Below are positions 21,452 to 34,049 of a stretch of DNA of 64,000 nucleotides, one piece after another. A model generated the notes under the pieces. It saw only the letters and a list, made by a program, of their open reading frames with translations, made no database searches and was not told where the DNA came from. The stretch comes from G963717155 sp963717155 (GTDB taxonomy: Bacteria; Actinomycetota; Thermoleophilia; Gaiellales; JALYLC01), in NCBI GenBank assembly GCA_963717155.1, contig OY970326.1, forward strand, positions 1,674,001-1,738,000, written 5' to 3'. Numbering within the stretch: the stretch's first letter is position 1; each line of letters begins with the position of its first letter. A program made the translations under genes and the position numbers.

Positions 21452-21600
21452 CGTCCGCCCACGTGCGCTCAGCGGAGGGCGCCGCCCGGCGAAACGGGAC
21501 CGATGCCCTGGCAGAAGCGCGGGTGCACGTAGGCCCCGACGAGCTCGGGGTACGGCCCCGACAAAGCCCGCCCGTCCGAGCCTCCGCGCGCGAGCTGCTC
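21452..21600 (-). pseudogene. Urocanate hydratase (hutU) remnant
   Basis: Between the AT-rich stretch and the stop of the next gene, the minus strand encodes YPELVGAYVHPRFCQGIGP. This closely matches YPGFVEAYVRPLFCQGIGP of the intact hutU at 28210-29868. At DNA level the two stay alignable for roughly 130-150 bases around 21,465-21,600 (counterpart near 28,780-28,920). One extra A near 21,499 shifts the frame, after which GPFRRAAPSAE resembles GPFRWAALSGD. There is no start, and only a short internal part of the 552-codon gene remains. It is best read as a decayed duplicate or rearrangement scar in the same orientation as the functional gene. Confidence 0.7.
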
Positions 21601-22251
21601 TCAGCCGCCGGAGGTCGCGCCGCCGCCGAAGCCACCGAAGCCGCCGCCGAAGCCTCCGCGGGTCGCGGTCACGCCCTTCTGCGTCGCGATCACCGACCTC
21701 GCGACGACTACGCCGGACGCGTTCTTCGACCCGATCACGATCGCGGTGTCTCCGAGCGCCAGCCCGCCCTTCGGCGACTTCGCGGTGCGCGTGAACGTCG
21801 TCGCTGCGGTCAACCGTACCTTCACGAGCGCGCCCGTCGACGTCGTCAGGTAGAGCGTCTTCTCGGTCACCTCGGTGACGGTGCCCGTGGTCGCAGCGCC
21901 GGCGGCTGCCCCGCCCCCGAAGCCCCCGGTGCGACCGCCGGCTCCGCTCCGGTTGCCGAAGCGCGACGCGAACGCAGCGGCCAACCCGCTGTTGCCGGAT
22001 GCCGCCGTCGCGCTGCCGTGCCGCTTCTGCAGCTCTGCGCCACCCCAGATTCCGACGAGCGCAACGAGCGCGACCGCCAGGATCGCCGTCAGCGGGCGAA
22101 GGCGCACGCTGCGCGAGTGCACCTGGCTCGGCCACTCCGCATCGCCCAGCGAGTCCTGCGCGTCGTCACTCGCGGGAGTCTCCGTGGGTGGCTCGTTGCC
22201 CGAACCGCCGCGGAAACGCCCGGTCAGATCTTCGAGGAGGCTGCTGCGCAT
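21601..22251 (-). CDS. Single-pass membrane protein with Gly-rich DUF5666-like domain
   Basis: 216 residues, starting at ATG 22251, nine bases after the permease stop. A hydrophilic cytoplasmic part (1-50) leads to one membrane segment (LTAILAVALVALVGIWGG). Outside are a Gly-rich stretch and a small beta domain (GTVTEVTEKTLYLTTSTGAL, GDTAIVIGSKNASG) resembling the OB-like DUF5666 repeat of periplasmic/adaptor proteins. The tail is GGFGGGFGGFGGG. The Gly/Phe-rich composition is shared with the other non-enzymatic members of this operon, suggesting a common extracytoplasmic partner. Function unknown; a role beside the MacAB-type exporter is inferred from position. Confidence 0.7.
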   Translation of the reverse strand: MRSSLLEDLTGRFRGGSGNEPPTETPASDDAQDSLGDAEWPSQVHSRSVRLRPLTAILAVALVALVGIWGGAELQKRHGSATAASGNSGLAAAFASRFGNRSGAGGRTGGFGGGAAAGAATTGTVTEVTEKTLYLTTSTGALVKVRLTAATTFTRTAKSPKGGLALGDTAIVIGSKNASGVVVARSVIATQKGVTATRGGFGGGFGGFGGGATSGG

Positions 22252-22260
22252 CTCTGGTTC

Positions 22261-23477
22261 CTACTCGTAGCGGAGGGCATCGATGGGGCGGAGCGAGGCT
22301 GCGCGGTTGGCCGGGTAGAACCCGAAGAAGACCCCGACCGCGATCGCGATGCCGAACGACAGGAAGATCGAGTACGGCGCGATCACCGGGTTCACGCCGT
22401 CGATCTTGAACCTGCTGCCGATCAACCCTGCGGCGATTCCCGCGACGCCGCCGATCAGCGACAGCAGGACGGCCTCGAGCAGGAACTGGCTCAGGATCGC
22501 GCTCTTCGGCGCGCCGATCGCCTTGCGGATGCCGATCTCGCGGGTCCGCTCGGTGACGGTCACGAGCATGATGTTCATGACCCCGATCCCGCCGACGAGC
22601 AGCGAGATGGCCGCGACCGCCGCGAGCAGGACCGTGAACGTCCTCGAGGTGCTCGTGGCAGCGGTGAGCAGCGTCTGCTGGTTGAGGACGCGGAACGGGA
22701 GGTTCGCCACCGTTGTGTCGTTCGCCGACGCGAGCACGCTCTCGACCTCCGACTGGGCCAGGTTCAGCGTCGACGCGGACCTGCCCTGCACGATCAGCTG
22801 GCTGAACGATTGCGAGTACCCGGTCAACAGGTCCTCGACGGCCGTGTATGGCGCGATCACGACCGCGTCCTGATCGAGGAACCCGGTCGTGCCCTTCGAC
22901 GCCAGCACGCCGATGATCTTGAAGCTCGCCGAGCCGAGCTGGATCGTCTGCCCGAGCGGGTTCTGTCCCGCCGTGAAGAGATCGGAGGCGACCGTCTGCC
23001 CGATGTCGATCACCCGGTCGCGGTTCGTCACGTTCTGCTCGGTGATCGGGCTACCCGCTTCGACCGTGTAGTCCTCGGCCGTCAGGTACGAGGGCGTCGA
23101 GCCTGCGACGGTCGCCGTGCTCGTCGCGCCGGAGTAGGTCGCCGTGACCGAGGTGGACGACACCGGAGACACCGACAGCACATCCGGTGCGTTGTTCTTG
23201 TCCTCGAGCAGCCCGACGTCGGCGATGGTCAGCGACGACGCCTGCGACTGCGTGCCCGTCGTCGAGCGACCGCCGAACCGCCCGGTGCCCGAGACAGTCA
23301 GCGTGTTGGTGCCGAGTCTGTTGATCTGGGCCGCGACCGCCTTCGACGATCCCGTGCCGACCGCGACCAGGATGACGACGGCCGCGACGCCGATCATGAC
23401 GCCGAGCACGGTGAGGGCGGAGCGCAGCTTGTTCGAGGCGATGCCGCTGAGCGCGATCCGGAAGTTGTCGCGCCACC

Positions 23478-23481
<4 letters not shown>
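22261..23481 (-). CDS. MacB-like ABC transporter permease
   Basis: 406 residues. Start GTG 23481 overlaps the ATPase stop (GTGA). It has the MacB/FtsX layout: a first membrane helix (SALTVLGVMIGVAAVVILVA) and a large extracytoplasmic domain (about 45-285). Three C-terminal helices follow, including LLAAVAAISLLVGGIGVMNI and ILSQFLLEAVLLSLIGGVAG. The motif VTERTREIGIRKAIGA between helices 2 and 3 is diagnostic of the family. It would form a homodimer with the neighbouring ATPase and adaptor and use ATP-driven mechanotransmission rather than classic substrate passage. Substrate unknown. Confidence 0.92.
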
Positions 23482-24220
<739 letters not shown>

Positions 24221-24224
<4 letters not shown>

Positions 24225-26164
24225 GGAGTGCCCGCACCGAAGCCGCCGCCCCCGAAACCGCCACCGCCACGGCCGAACCCTCCCGCGCCGAACCCCGTCG
24301 TCGCCGAGCCCGTTGCCGCCGTCACCGACACGGTCGGCTCGACGACGACGTCGCCGACCTTGACACCCGTCAGGATCTGCGTCGTCGACGTTCCCACGAG
24401 GCCCGTGGTCACGGTCGTGACCGTCTGCTTGCCGTTCGCGAGCACGGTGACGGTCGAGAGGCGTCCGGTCGTGGTGATCGCGGCGCTCGGAAGCTCGCGC
24501 ACGTTGGCCTTGTTCGCCACGATCACGCTGACGTCGGCGGTCATCCCGTCGCGCACGGTCGCGGGCGGGTTCACCAGCCTGATGGTGACGTCATAGGTCA
24601 CGACGTTGCTCGTCACGGTCGACGTCGGCGATACCGCGGTCACCTTGCCGGTGACGGTGGTACTGCTGAGCGCCGCGAGCGTGACGAGAGCCGGCTGACC
24701 GACCTTGATCTTCGTCGCGTCCGCCTCGGCGAAGCCGGCGACGACCTCGAGCTTCTTCAGGTTCTCGATGTCGACCAAGCCCGACGACGAGCCGGACGAC
24801 GACGAGCTCGACGTGCTCGCGCCGCCACCCTGGCCGGAGCCGCCGGCGGCGCTCGACGACGAGCTGCTGTTGTTGTTGCTGCTGCTGCTGCTACTACCGC
24901 CGACTGTGTCGCCGATGCTCGCGTTGACGGCGGTGATCGTGCCCCTGATCGGCGAGCGCAGGACGGTCTCGCGCACGGCCTTCCGCGCCGATGCGACGGC
25001 GATGCGATCCTGCGTGACCTGCATCTCGTCCTGCGAGACCGTCGCCGCGTCCACGGACGAGTCGACCGCCGCCTGCGCGGTGTTGACCGACTGCTGCTGC
25101 TGCTGGACCGTCAGCTCCTGCTGTGCGACCGCCCTCTGTGCGTTGGTGATCGCGGTCTGATCGGCGGAGCACGACGAGGTCGCCGTCGTGAAGGTCTGCA
25201 CGAGGCCCGTCGCGGTGCCGTGCGAGTTCGTGGCGACGATCCGGAAGACGTAGGTGGTCGCGGTCTTCAGCCCGTGGATCGTGGCCTCGACCGTGCTGGC
25301 GGTCGTTCCGCTGCCGGCGCTGGACTTCGCAGTCTTCGATCCGTAGGACGCCTTCAGGCCGTACTCGAAGTAGTAGGTCGTGGCGGATCCCCTGGGGTTG
25401 ACCGTGCCCGTGACCGTCACCGCGCTCGTGGTCGTGGTGCTCGCTCCGCCGGTCGTTGCGAGGGGTGCAGCCTTGGCGCTCGCCGATTGCTGCGTGCGCG
25501 TCGAGCCACCGGAGGAGGGCGTGGAGCCGCCGCTCGAGGACGGTGTGGTCGCGCCGCTCGAGTTCGAGCTCGACGACGTGGCGCTCGAGCCCGTCGCGGA
25601 ACCCGATCCCGACGACGAGACGGCCGCGGGGCACCCGAGGCGCTCGTCGGCTGCCAGCTGCTTCTGCGCTGCCGCGAGCGTCGCGTTGTCGGCCGCGAGC
25701 GTCTGCTCTGCCGACGTCAGCTGCAGCTTGGCCGAGCTGAGGCTCGACTCGTTCTGCGCGACCTGAGCGGGCGTACCGCCCGCCTTCGCCGTCGCCAGCG
25801 CCGCCATGTCCTTCTGGAGCGTGGCGTTCGCGGACGCGAGCGCCTGCGCTGCATCGGTCGCGCTGATCCGGGCGAGCACCTGATTCGTCGCGACGTCCTG
25901 TCCGACCCTCGCGTGCAACGACGTGAGCGTGCCGCTGGTCGCGAACGTCGGCGAGGCCGTCTCGGCCGACGAGATGTTGCCCGAGGCCGACACGCTCGAC
26001 TGCACGTCGCCGAGCGACACCGTCACCGTGCGCGCGACCCCGCTCGATGCGGACGACGACGTGTCGTAGATCGTCGAGAACGCGAACCACGCGGCCACCG
26101 CGATGAGCCCGACGAGCAGGGCGTAGAAGCTCGCGGTGCGCCGCGTGATCGACACGCGCTTCAC
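24221..26164 (-). CDS. MacA/HlyD-type adaptor with a fibronectin III-like insertion
   Basis: 647 residues from GTG 26164 (GTGA overlap with the lipoprotein gene). One N-terminal membrane segment (SFYALLVGLIAVAAWFAFS) is followed by a lipoyl half-domain and the first coiled-coil arm (AQALASANATLQKDMAALA). A Ser/Thr/Gly-rich linker leads to a compact FN3-like module of about 85 residues (TVNPRGSATTYYFEYGLK, GLKTATTYVFRIVATNSHGT). The second arm (QRAVAQQELTVQQQQQSVN), the second lipoyl half (RSPIRGTITAVNASIGDTVG) and the beta-barrel follow, with a Ser-rich loop and a GFGRGGGGFGGGGFG tail. It links the MacB-like complex to an outside partner. A FN3 module in the hairpin is unusual for this family. 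Confidence 0.85.
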
Positions 26165-26856
26165 GCCGTCGTGGTTGTCGGCGTGGTCGTCGTCGAGCCC
26201 GGAGGGCGACCTCCGAAACTGGGTCGCAGGCTTGCGCACGCCTTGAGCGCACTCGTGACCTTGGCGCTCGGCTTCGGCGCGCCCTGCGCACCCTGGCCGC
26301 CCTGTCCACCGCGTCGCCCGAAAGCGGTGCCGAGCTTGACGCCGTGCAGCATCAGGCAGTTGCGGTAGGCCGCGAACGCCGCGGAGTTACCACCGCCGCC
26401 CCGGCCGCCGAAGAAGCCTCCCCGGCCGAAGCCCGCCGGCAGCAGCTTCGAGCACGCGCTCTGTGCCGCCCGGAACTTCGCGCTGTTCGCACCGGAGAAG
26501 AACCCGCCGCGACGACCCGTCGGACCGGTCGCCCCCGTCGCTCCCGTCGGTGGCCCGCCGTTGCCGAACCCGCCCGGCCGGCGCGCCGGAAGCGTCACGC
26601 CATGCTGCTCGAGGCACGTCGTGTACTTCGCGAACGCCGCCCGGCCGGCGCCTGCCGCACCACCCGCAGCCGCAGCGCCGGTCGTCGTGGGAGTGGTAGC
26701 CGTCGTTGCGGCCGAGTTGCTGCTGCTGCCTCCGCAGGCCGCCAGTCCGACCGCGGTCAGGACGAGCAGCGCGGCGAGGGCGGAACGAAGGGCTAGCGGA
26801 CGGGGAAGCGCTCTCCCGGAGAGACGAGGCGCACTGGGCGATGGAAACGGCGGCAT
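26161..26856 (-). CDS. Lipoprotein with repeated Cys/HGV motifs
   Basis: About 231 residues from ATG 26856 (ATG 26880 is an alternative, eight codons longer). A signal peptide ends in the lipobox VGLAAC. After a Thr/Ala-rich spacer come two related units, AFAKYTTCLEQHGVTLP and AFAAYRNCLMLHGVKLG. Each is followed by a short helix with Cys (AQSACSKLLP, ALKACASLRP). Gly/Arg/Phe-rich segments (GRGGFFGGRGGGG) separate them. Similar CxxxHGV lipoproteins are known beside actinobacterial MacAB-like operons. The Cys and His could bind metal or form disulfides. It opens the export operon, so it may be a substrate-binding or accessory subunit. The function is not known. Confidence 0.75.
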   Translation of the reverse strand: MPPFPSPSAPRLSGRALPRPLALRSALAALLVLTAVGLAACGGSSSNSAATTATTPTTTGAAAAGGAAGAGRAAFAKYTTCLEQHGVTLPARRPGGFGNGGPPTGATGATGPTGRRGGFFSGANSAKFRAAQSACSKLLPAGFGRGGFFGGRGGGGNSAAFAAYRNCLMLHGVKLGTAFGRRGGQGGQGAQGAPKPSAKVTSALKACASLRPSFGGRPPGSTTTTPTTTTA

Positions 26857-26896
26857 GCCATCAGGAGACCAGCCAGCCATGTGCGGAACCTGAGAC

Positions 26897-28209
26897 TCAA
26901 GTATGCGTGCGCTGTGACGCTCCCGCCACCCACGTTTCCCGCACCAGCGCCGCGCTGCCCGAGAAGAGCACGGCGGCCGCGAGATGCTCCGGTGATACGT
27001 CTGAGATCTCCGCGTGATCGAGGTCGAGCGCCACGAGATCGGCGGGTGCGCCGGCCGCAACCGCGGCCGGCTGGAGTCCCAGCGAGCGGGCGCCGTTGAC
27101 CGTCAGGCACTCCCACAACGAGCGCGCAGGGCCATCCTCACCGGGGCGCACGAGCACGTTCCGGCGACCGGCCTGGCGGCGTGCGAGGCCCTCGGTCTCG
27201 CGCGCCTCCTCGAACGGATCGAGCCGCGTGTTCGAGTCGGCTCCCATCGCCACCGGAACCCCCCGGGCCCACAGCCGCTCGGCAGGGAGGAAGCCGTCGC
27301 CGAGGTTCGCCTCGGTGCTCGGGCAGGCGCACACGGTCGACCCGCGCTCGGCCATCAGGTCGAGCTCGTCGTCGTCGGCGTGCGTCGCGTGGATGATCGT
27401 CGTGCGCGGTCCGAGCAGCCCGCAGGCGTCGAGCAGTGCGATCGGGCGCAGGCCGTACTCGGCGAGCGACTCGTCGATCTCACGGGGCTGCTCGTCGGCA
27501 TGCACGTGGACCGGGAGGCCGGTCTCGGCAGCATGTCTCCCGATCGCGTCGAGCCAGTCGCGTGGCACGGCGCGCACGGAGTGCGGCGCGTAGCCGACCG
27601 TGATCAGCGACTCCCCCTCGAGCGACCTCTGCAGCGATTCGACCCGGGCCAGATAGGCCTCGACCGAGGCGTCGCAGAAGCGCCGCTGCCCGGAGGTCGG
27701 TGGAAGGTCGCGCCCGGCACGCGCGTAGGCGGTCAGCAGCAGCACGAGGCGGATGCCCGTGGCGCGCGCTGCATCGCAGACCGCGTGGGCGAGCTCGTTC
27801 GGGTCGGGATACGGCGTGCCGTCCGGCTGGTGGTGCACGTAGTGGAACTCGCCCACGGTCGTGTAGCCGGCGGCGCGTGCCTCGCGGAAGCAGGCCTCGC
27901 TCGCGCGGCGTACGCCGTCGGGGTCGAGCGCCAGCGCGGCCGCGTACATCTCCTCGCGCCACGTCCAGAAGTCGTCGTGGGGATGCGCCGGGTCGATGCG
28001 CTCCACGCGGCCCCGCAGCGCACGTTGGAAGGCGTGCGAGTGCGCGTTCACGAGCCCCGGGATCAAGAGCCGCCGCGAGAGCCGGATGGCATCGCCCGGC
28101 GCGTCGTCCGCCGCCATGACCCTGCTGACGCGGCCGTCCGCGACCTCGAGCGCGAGGTCGCCGCGCACTGCTCCGTCGCTCCCGAGCACGAGCTCGGGGA
28201 CCAGCACGG

Positions 28210-28213
<4 letters not shown>
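26897..28213 (-). CDS. hutF: Formimidoylglutamate deiminase
   Basis: 438 residues. GTG 28213 overlaps the hutU stop as GTGA. It is an amidohydrolase with LIPGLVNAHSHAFQRALRG (first metal His pair; this wording is specific to HutF rather than HutI), LPVHVHADEQPREI, TIIHATHADDDE and VPVAMGADSNTRLDPFEEAR (the metal Asp). HutF hydrolyses N-formimino-L-glutamate to N-formyl-L-glutamate and ammonia, the five-step route of histidine breakdown. The next enzyme (HutG) and imidazolonepropionase (HutI) are not in the window. Co-translation with hutU supports the assignment. Confidence 0.92.
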
Positions 28214-29868
<1,655 letters not shown>

Positions 29869-29930
29869 CGGAGGAGGACGGTAGCAGCGTGTCGACTCGC
29901 CGCCGATCCGGTCCAGTAGCATCGAATGCC

Positions 29931-31407
29931 GTGTCCTCCTTGCTCTCGCTCGAGACCGTGGCGCGCGGCGGAGCGCCGCCGCCGCTCGAGCTCGACGAGC
30001 GAGCGAGCATCGAGCGCGGGCGCGCCACGGTCGAGCGGCTCGTGGCATCGGGCGAGGCGGTCTACGGGCTCACCACCGGCTTCGGCAGCCTCGCGAGCGT
30101 GCGCATCGACCCGGCGGACGCCCGGGCGCTGCAGCGCAACCTGATCCGCTCGCATGCGGTCGGCGCCGGCGATCCGCTACCGCCCGAGATCGTGCGCGGC
30201 ATGCTCTTCCTGCTGGCCGCCTCGCTTGCGACGAGGACACTCGGGCGTGCGTCCGGAGCTCGTCGACCTGCTGCTCGCGTTGCTCGAGCGCGACGTCGTG
30301 CCCGTCGTGCCCTCGCGCGGCTCGGTCGGCAGCTCGGGCGACCTGGCCCCGCTCGCCCACCTCGCGCTCGTCCTGATCGGGGAGGGCGAGGCGTTCTGTC
30401 GGGGCGAGCGCATGTCGGGCGGCGATGCGCTTCGGCGCGCTGGACTGGAGCCGGTCGTGCTCGCCGAGAAGGAAGGTCTCGCACTCATCAACGGCACGCA
30501 CCTGATGGCCTCGTGCGGCGGTCTCGCGCTGCTCGAGGCCCGCCGGGTGCTGGAGGTCGCGATCGTCGCCGCCGCACTCTCGCTCGAGGCCTTCATGGGG
30601 TCGACCGCGCCGTTCGACGACCGCATCCACGCACTCCGGCCCCAGCCCGGACAGCGACGTGTCGCAGGACGGCTGCGCGAGCTCCTCGCAGCCAGCCCGA
30701 TCGTGGCGAGCCACGCGGACTGCGGCCGCGTACAGGATCCGTACACCCTCCGGTGCATTCCCCAGGTGCTCGGCGCGGTGTCCGACGCCCTCGACTACGT
30801 CGAGGGAACGCTCGCGCTCGAGCTGACGGCCGTCACCGACAACCCGCTCGTCTTCCCCGACGAGGGCGATGTCGTGTCGGGCGGCAACTTCCACGGGCAG
30901 CCGCTCTCGCTGGTGCTCGATCACCTCGCGCTCGCCCTGTGCGAGCTCGCCTCGTTCTCGGAGCGGCGCACGTACGCCCTGCTCTCGCCGTCCTACGCGG
31001 GGCTGCCGCCGTTCCTGACCCCCCACCCGGGTCTCAACTCGGGCCTCATGATCGTGCAGTACGCGCAGGCGGCGCTCGTCTCGGAGTGCATGGTGCTGTC
31101 CCACCCGGCAGGGGCCGGATCGATCCCCACGTCGGCGGGCCAGGAGGACTTCAACTCGATGGGCGCGCTCGCGGCCCTGAAGGCGCGAACGGTCGTCGAG
31201 CTCGCCGCGCACGTGGTCGCCTCCGAGCTCGCCTGCGCATGCCAGGGCCTCGAGTTCCACCGCCCGCTCCGCACCACCGGGCCGCTCGAGGAGGCGCTCG
31301 CCGAGGTGCGGCGGCGCATTCCGCGCGTCGAGCACGACCGGAGCCTCTCCGACGAGCTCGCCGTGCTCGCCCGCGACATCCGACTCGGCGAGCTCGCGCT
31401 GCCATGA
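29931..31407 (+). CDS. hutH: Histidine ammonia-lyase (one frameshift)
   Basis: About 491 residues from GTG 29931 after removing one extra base near 30,231 (LLAASLA joins RGHSGVRPELVDLL). Features: VYGLTTGFGSL, the MIO segment PSRGSVGSSGDLAPLAHLAL, GLALINGTHLM, VQDPYTLRCIPQV, SGGNFHGQPLSL and GSIPTSAGQEDFNSMG. The prosthetic MIO group normally forms from Ala-Ser-Gly; here the triad reads Ser-Ser-Gly, a tolerated but less common variant. The enzyme releases ammonia from histidine to give urocanate. Its stop overlaps lutA as ATGA, so translation is coupled to lutABC. Confidence 0.95.
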
Positions 31408-32138
31408 CCGCCGTGAACCTCTTCGTGACGTGTCTCGTCGATCTCGTGCGCCCGAGCGCCGGCGAGTCTGCCGTGCGCGTCCTGCGCCGGGCCGGCCACC
31501 AGGTGCGGTACCCCGAGGGTCAGACGTGCTGCGGGCAGCCGGCCTGGAACTCGGGCTTCCCCGACGAGGCGCGCAGGGTGGCGGCGGCGACGCTCGACGC
31601 GCTCGCCGCGACCGAGGGACCGATCGTGGGGCTCTCGGGTTCGTGCGTCGCCACCGTCCATCACGTCTGGCCCGAGCTGTTCCGATCCGATGTCGCCCGC
31701 CACGGCCGCGCGGTCGACGTCGCGGGTCGCGTGCGCGAGCTCGGCGCGTTTCTGGCGAGCGACGCCCGGCCGGCCCAGCACGCACCGGACGCACGCCCCG
31801 TCGCGTTCCACTGCTCGTGTCACCAGCGCCGCGAGCTCGGCGAGGCAGCGGCCGGCCCGACGCTGCTCGACGCGCTGCCGGGAGTCGTGCATGCGCCGCT
31901 CCCGCAGGACGAGCTGTGCTGCGGGTTCGGTGGGACGTTCTCGGTCAAGTTCCCCAAGGTCTCGGGCGCGATGGGGCTCGACAAGGCGCGCAGCGTCGTC
32001 GAGTCGGGCGCGCGCGAGCTCGTCTCGGGCGACCTCGGCTGTCTCCTGCACGTTCAGGGATGCGCCGCTGCCGCGGGCATCGACCTGACCGCGATCACGC
32101 TCGCCGAGTTCCTCGACCGCGAGGGGTATCCGGCATGA
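31404..32138 (+). CDS. lutA: LutA-type (Fe-S) oxidoreductase subunit
   Basis: 244 residues from ATG 31404 inside the hutH stop (ATGA). It has the two CCG-domain motifs QTCCGQPAWNSGF and ELCCGFGGTFSVKFPKVSGA, plus FHCSCHQRRELG, which hold iron-sulfur clusters in the LutA/GlcF-C family. LutA, LutB and LutC together oxidise L-lactate to pyruvate and deliver electrons to the respiratory chain. Stop and next start overlap (ATGA) with lutB. Co-transcription with hutH is unusual. Confidence 0.92.
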   Translation: MTAVNLFVTCLVDLVRPSAGESAVRVLRRAGHQVRYPEGQTCCGQPAWNSGFPDEARRVAAATLDALAATEGPIVGLSGSCVATVHHVWPELFRSDVARHGRAVDVAGRVRELGAFLASDARPAQHAPDARPVAFHCSCHQRRELGEAAAGPTLLDALPGVVHAPLPQDELCCGFGGTFSVKFPKVSGAMGLDKARSVVESGARELVSGDLGCLLHVQGCAAAAGIDLTAITLAEFLDREGYPA

Positions 32139-33545
32139 GCGGGCCCGTGTTCGCAGGCGATTCGAGCCTCGACGCGCGCATCGACGAGGCGCTCGCGCGC
32201 CCTCAGCTGGCCGCGACCCTGGAGACGGCCCGGCGAACGGTGCGGGACTCGCAGGCGAGCGTCCGCGTGCGCTATCCCGACTGGCCCGAGCGGGTGGCCC
32301 GCGCCCGGCGCATCCGGCTCGATGCGATCGGTCGCATGGACGAGCTGCTCGATCGCTTCGAGGGCAGGCTCAGAGCGAACGGCGGGACGCTCGTGCGGGC
32401 GACGACCGCCGAGGAGGCGACGAGCGCGGTGCTCGCGGTCGCCCGTCGACGCGGCGCGACCCTCGCGGCGAAGGGCAAGTCGATGGTCTCGGAGGAGATC
32501 GGCCTCAACGAGGCGCTCGAGCACGCCGGAGTCCATGCCGATCGAGACCGATCTCGGCGAGTGGGTCTGCCAGCTCGCCGGCCAGCGCCCGTCGCACCTG
32601 CTCGCCCCGATCGTGCACATGGACCGCCACGAGGTCGCCGACGTGCTGTCGACCGAGGCGGGCGAGCTGATCGGCGACGACCCCGCGACGATGGTCGCCT
32701 GGGCGCGCTCGCGCCTGCGGGCAACGTTCCTCGACGCGGGCATCGGCATCTCGGGCGCCAACTTCCTGGTCGCCGAGACGGGATCCACGGTCTTGCTCGA
32801 GAACGAGGGCAACGGCCGTCTCGTCACCTCGCTTCCGCGCTGCCACGTCGTGGTCGTCGGGATCGAGAAGCTCGTCGAACGGCTGTCGGACGCCGCGTTC
32901 CTGGTCGAGCAGCTCGCGCTCGCCGCGATCGGGCGCGAGCTCCCGAGCTACGTCTCGTGGATCGCGGGGCCGGCCCGCGACGGCGACGACGGCCCCGATG
33001 AGCTCGTGGTCGTGGTCGTCGACGCCGGCCGTCGCGCGCTCGTGGGAACCCCGTACGAGGACGTGCTCTCGTGCATCCGGTGCGGATCCTGCCTCAACGC
33101 GTGCCCGGTCTATGCCAAGGTCGGAGGCCACGCCTACGGCTCGGTCTACTCGGGCCCGATCGGCGCAGTGCTGACGCCGCTGCTCTCGGGGATGCAGCCC
33201 GACGAGGGTCGGCGGCTGCCCTCGCTCAGCTCGCTGTGCGGCGCATGCACGGAGGCGTGCCCGGTCGGGATCCCGTTGCACGACCTGCTCGTCCGCGACC
33301 GCGTCGCGGCCGTGCAGGCCGGCGAGGCGAGCCTGGGCGAGCGCGCCGCATGGCGCGCCTGGTCGCTCGCATGGTCGAGCCCGCGCCGCTATCGCGCGGC
33401 CGCGCGCGGCGCCTCGCTCGGCCGATCGCTAGCGCGAGTGCTACCCGCGGCGGCGGCCTGGAGGAGCTCGCACGAGACGTTGCCGCAGGTCGACTCGCGG
33501 CCGTTCCACGCGCGCTGGGCCGAGATCGATCGCGAGGCCCCGTGA
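32135..33545 (+). CDS. lutB: LutB-type iron-sulfur protein (one frameshift)
   Basis: About 469 residues from ATG 32135 once an extra C near 32,533 is removed (LEHAGV joins MPIETDLGEW). The first 300 residues are a LUD domain (AAKGKSMVSEEIGLNEAL, GISGANFLVAETGS). The C-terminal ferredoxin-like part carries CIRCGSCLNACPVYAKVGG and CGACTEACPVGIPLHDLL, eight Cys for two 4Fe-4S clusters. The C-terminal tail (PRRYRAAARGA) is typical of LutB. It pairs with LutA and LutC in lactate oxidation. Confidence 0.93.
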
Positions 33546-34042
33546 TCGAGGAGTTCCTCGAGGCCGTCGCGGGATATGGCGGTGTTGCCCGCCGGGTGCC
33601 GACCTCGGGCGCTGCCCGGACGGCTGTCGCGGCGATCCTCGACGAGCTCGGTGCGCGGAAGGTGTGCTTCTGGGAGGGTGACGCGCTCGTCGCCGCCCTC
33701 GATCCCGCGAGCCTCGGCGAGCCCGCCGCGCCGGCGCTGGCCGACGCCGGCATCACCGGCGCCGAGCGCGCGATCGCGGCGACCGGAACGCTGGTGCTGA
33801 GCTACGGAACCGGCCGCGGGCGAGCGGTCGGTCTGCTGCCCGACATCCACGTCGCGGTGCTCGCAGCGGACAGGATCGTCGCCGACCTGCCGACTGCGCT
33901 GGCCCTCGCCCATGCGGGAGGTGGAACGCCCCCGTCGGCGCTGACGCTCGTCACCGGCCCGAGCGCGACCTCTGACATCGAGAAGATCCGCGTGACCGGG
34001 GTCCACGGGCCGCGCAGGGTCGCGGTCGTCGTCGTCGGTTGA
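33542..34042 (+). CDS. lutC: LutC-type LUD-domain protein
   Basis: 166 residues from GTG 33542 (GTGA overlap with lutB). The LUD fold is shown by GITGAERAIAATGTLVLSYG, LLPDIHVAVLAADRIV and the C-terminal TGPSATSDIEKIRVTGVHGP, the conserved end motif of LutC/YkgG. It is the third subunit of the lactate-utilisation complex. It is shorter than many LutC proteins because the N-terminal helix region is reduced. It converges on lysA, with seven bases between the stops. Confidence 0.92.
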   Translation: MIEEFLEAVAGYGGVARRVPTSGAARTAVAAILDELGARKVCFWEGDALVAALDPASLGEPAAPALADAGITGAERAIAATGTLVLSYGTGRGRAVGLLPDIHVAVLAADRIVADLPTALALAHAGGGTPPSALTLVTGPSATSDIEKIRVTGVHGPRRVAVVVVG

Positions 34043-34049
34043 TGCGGAG

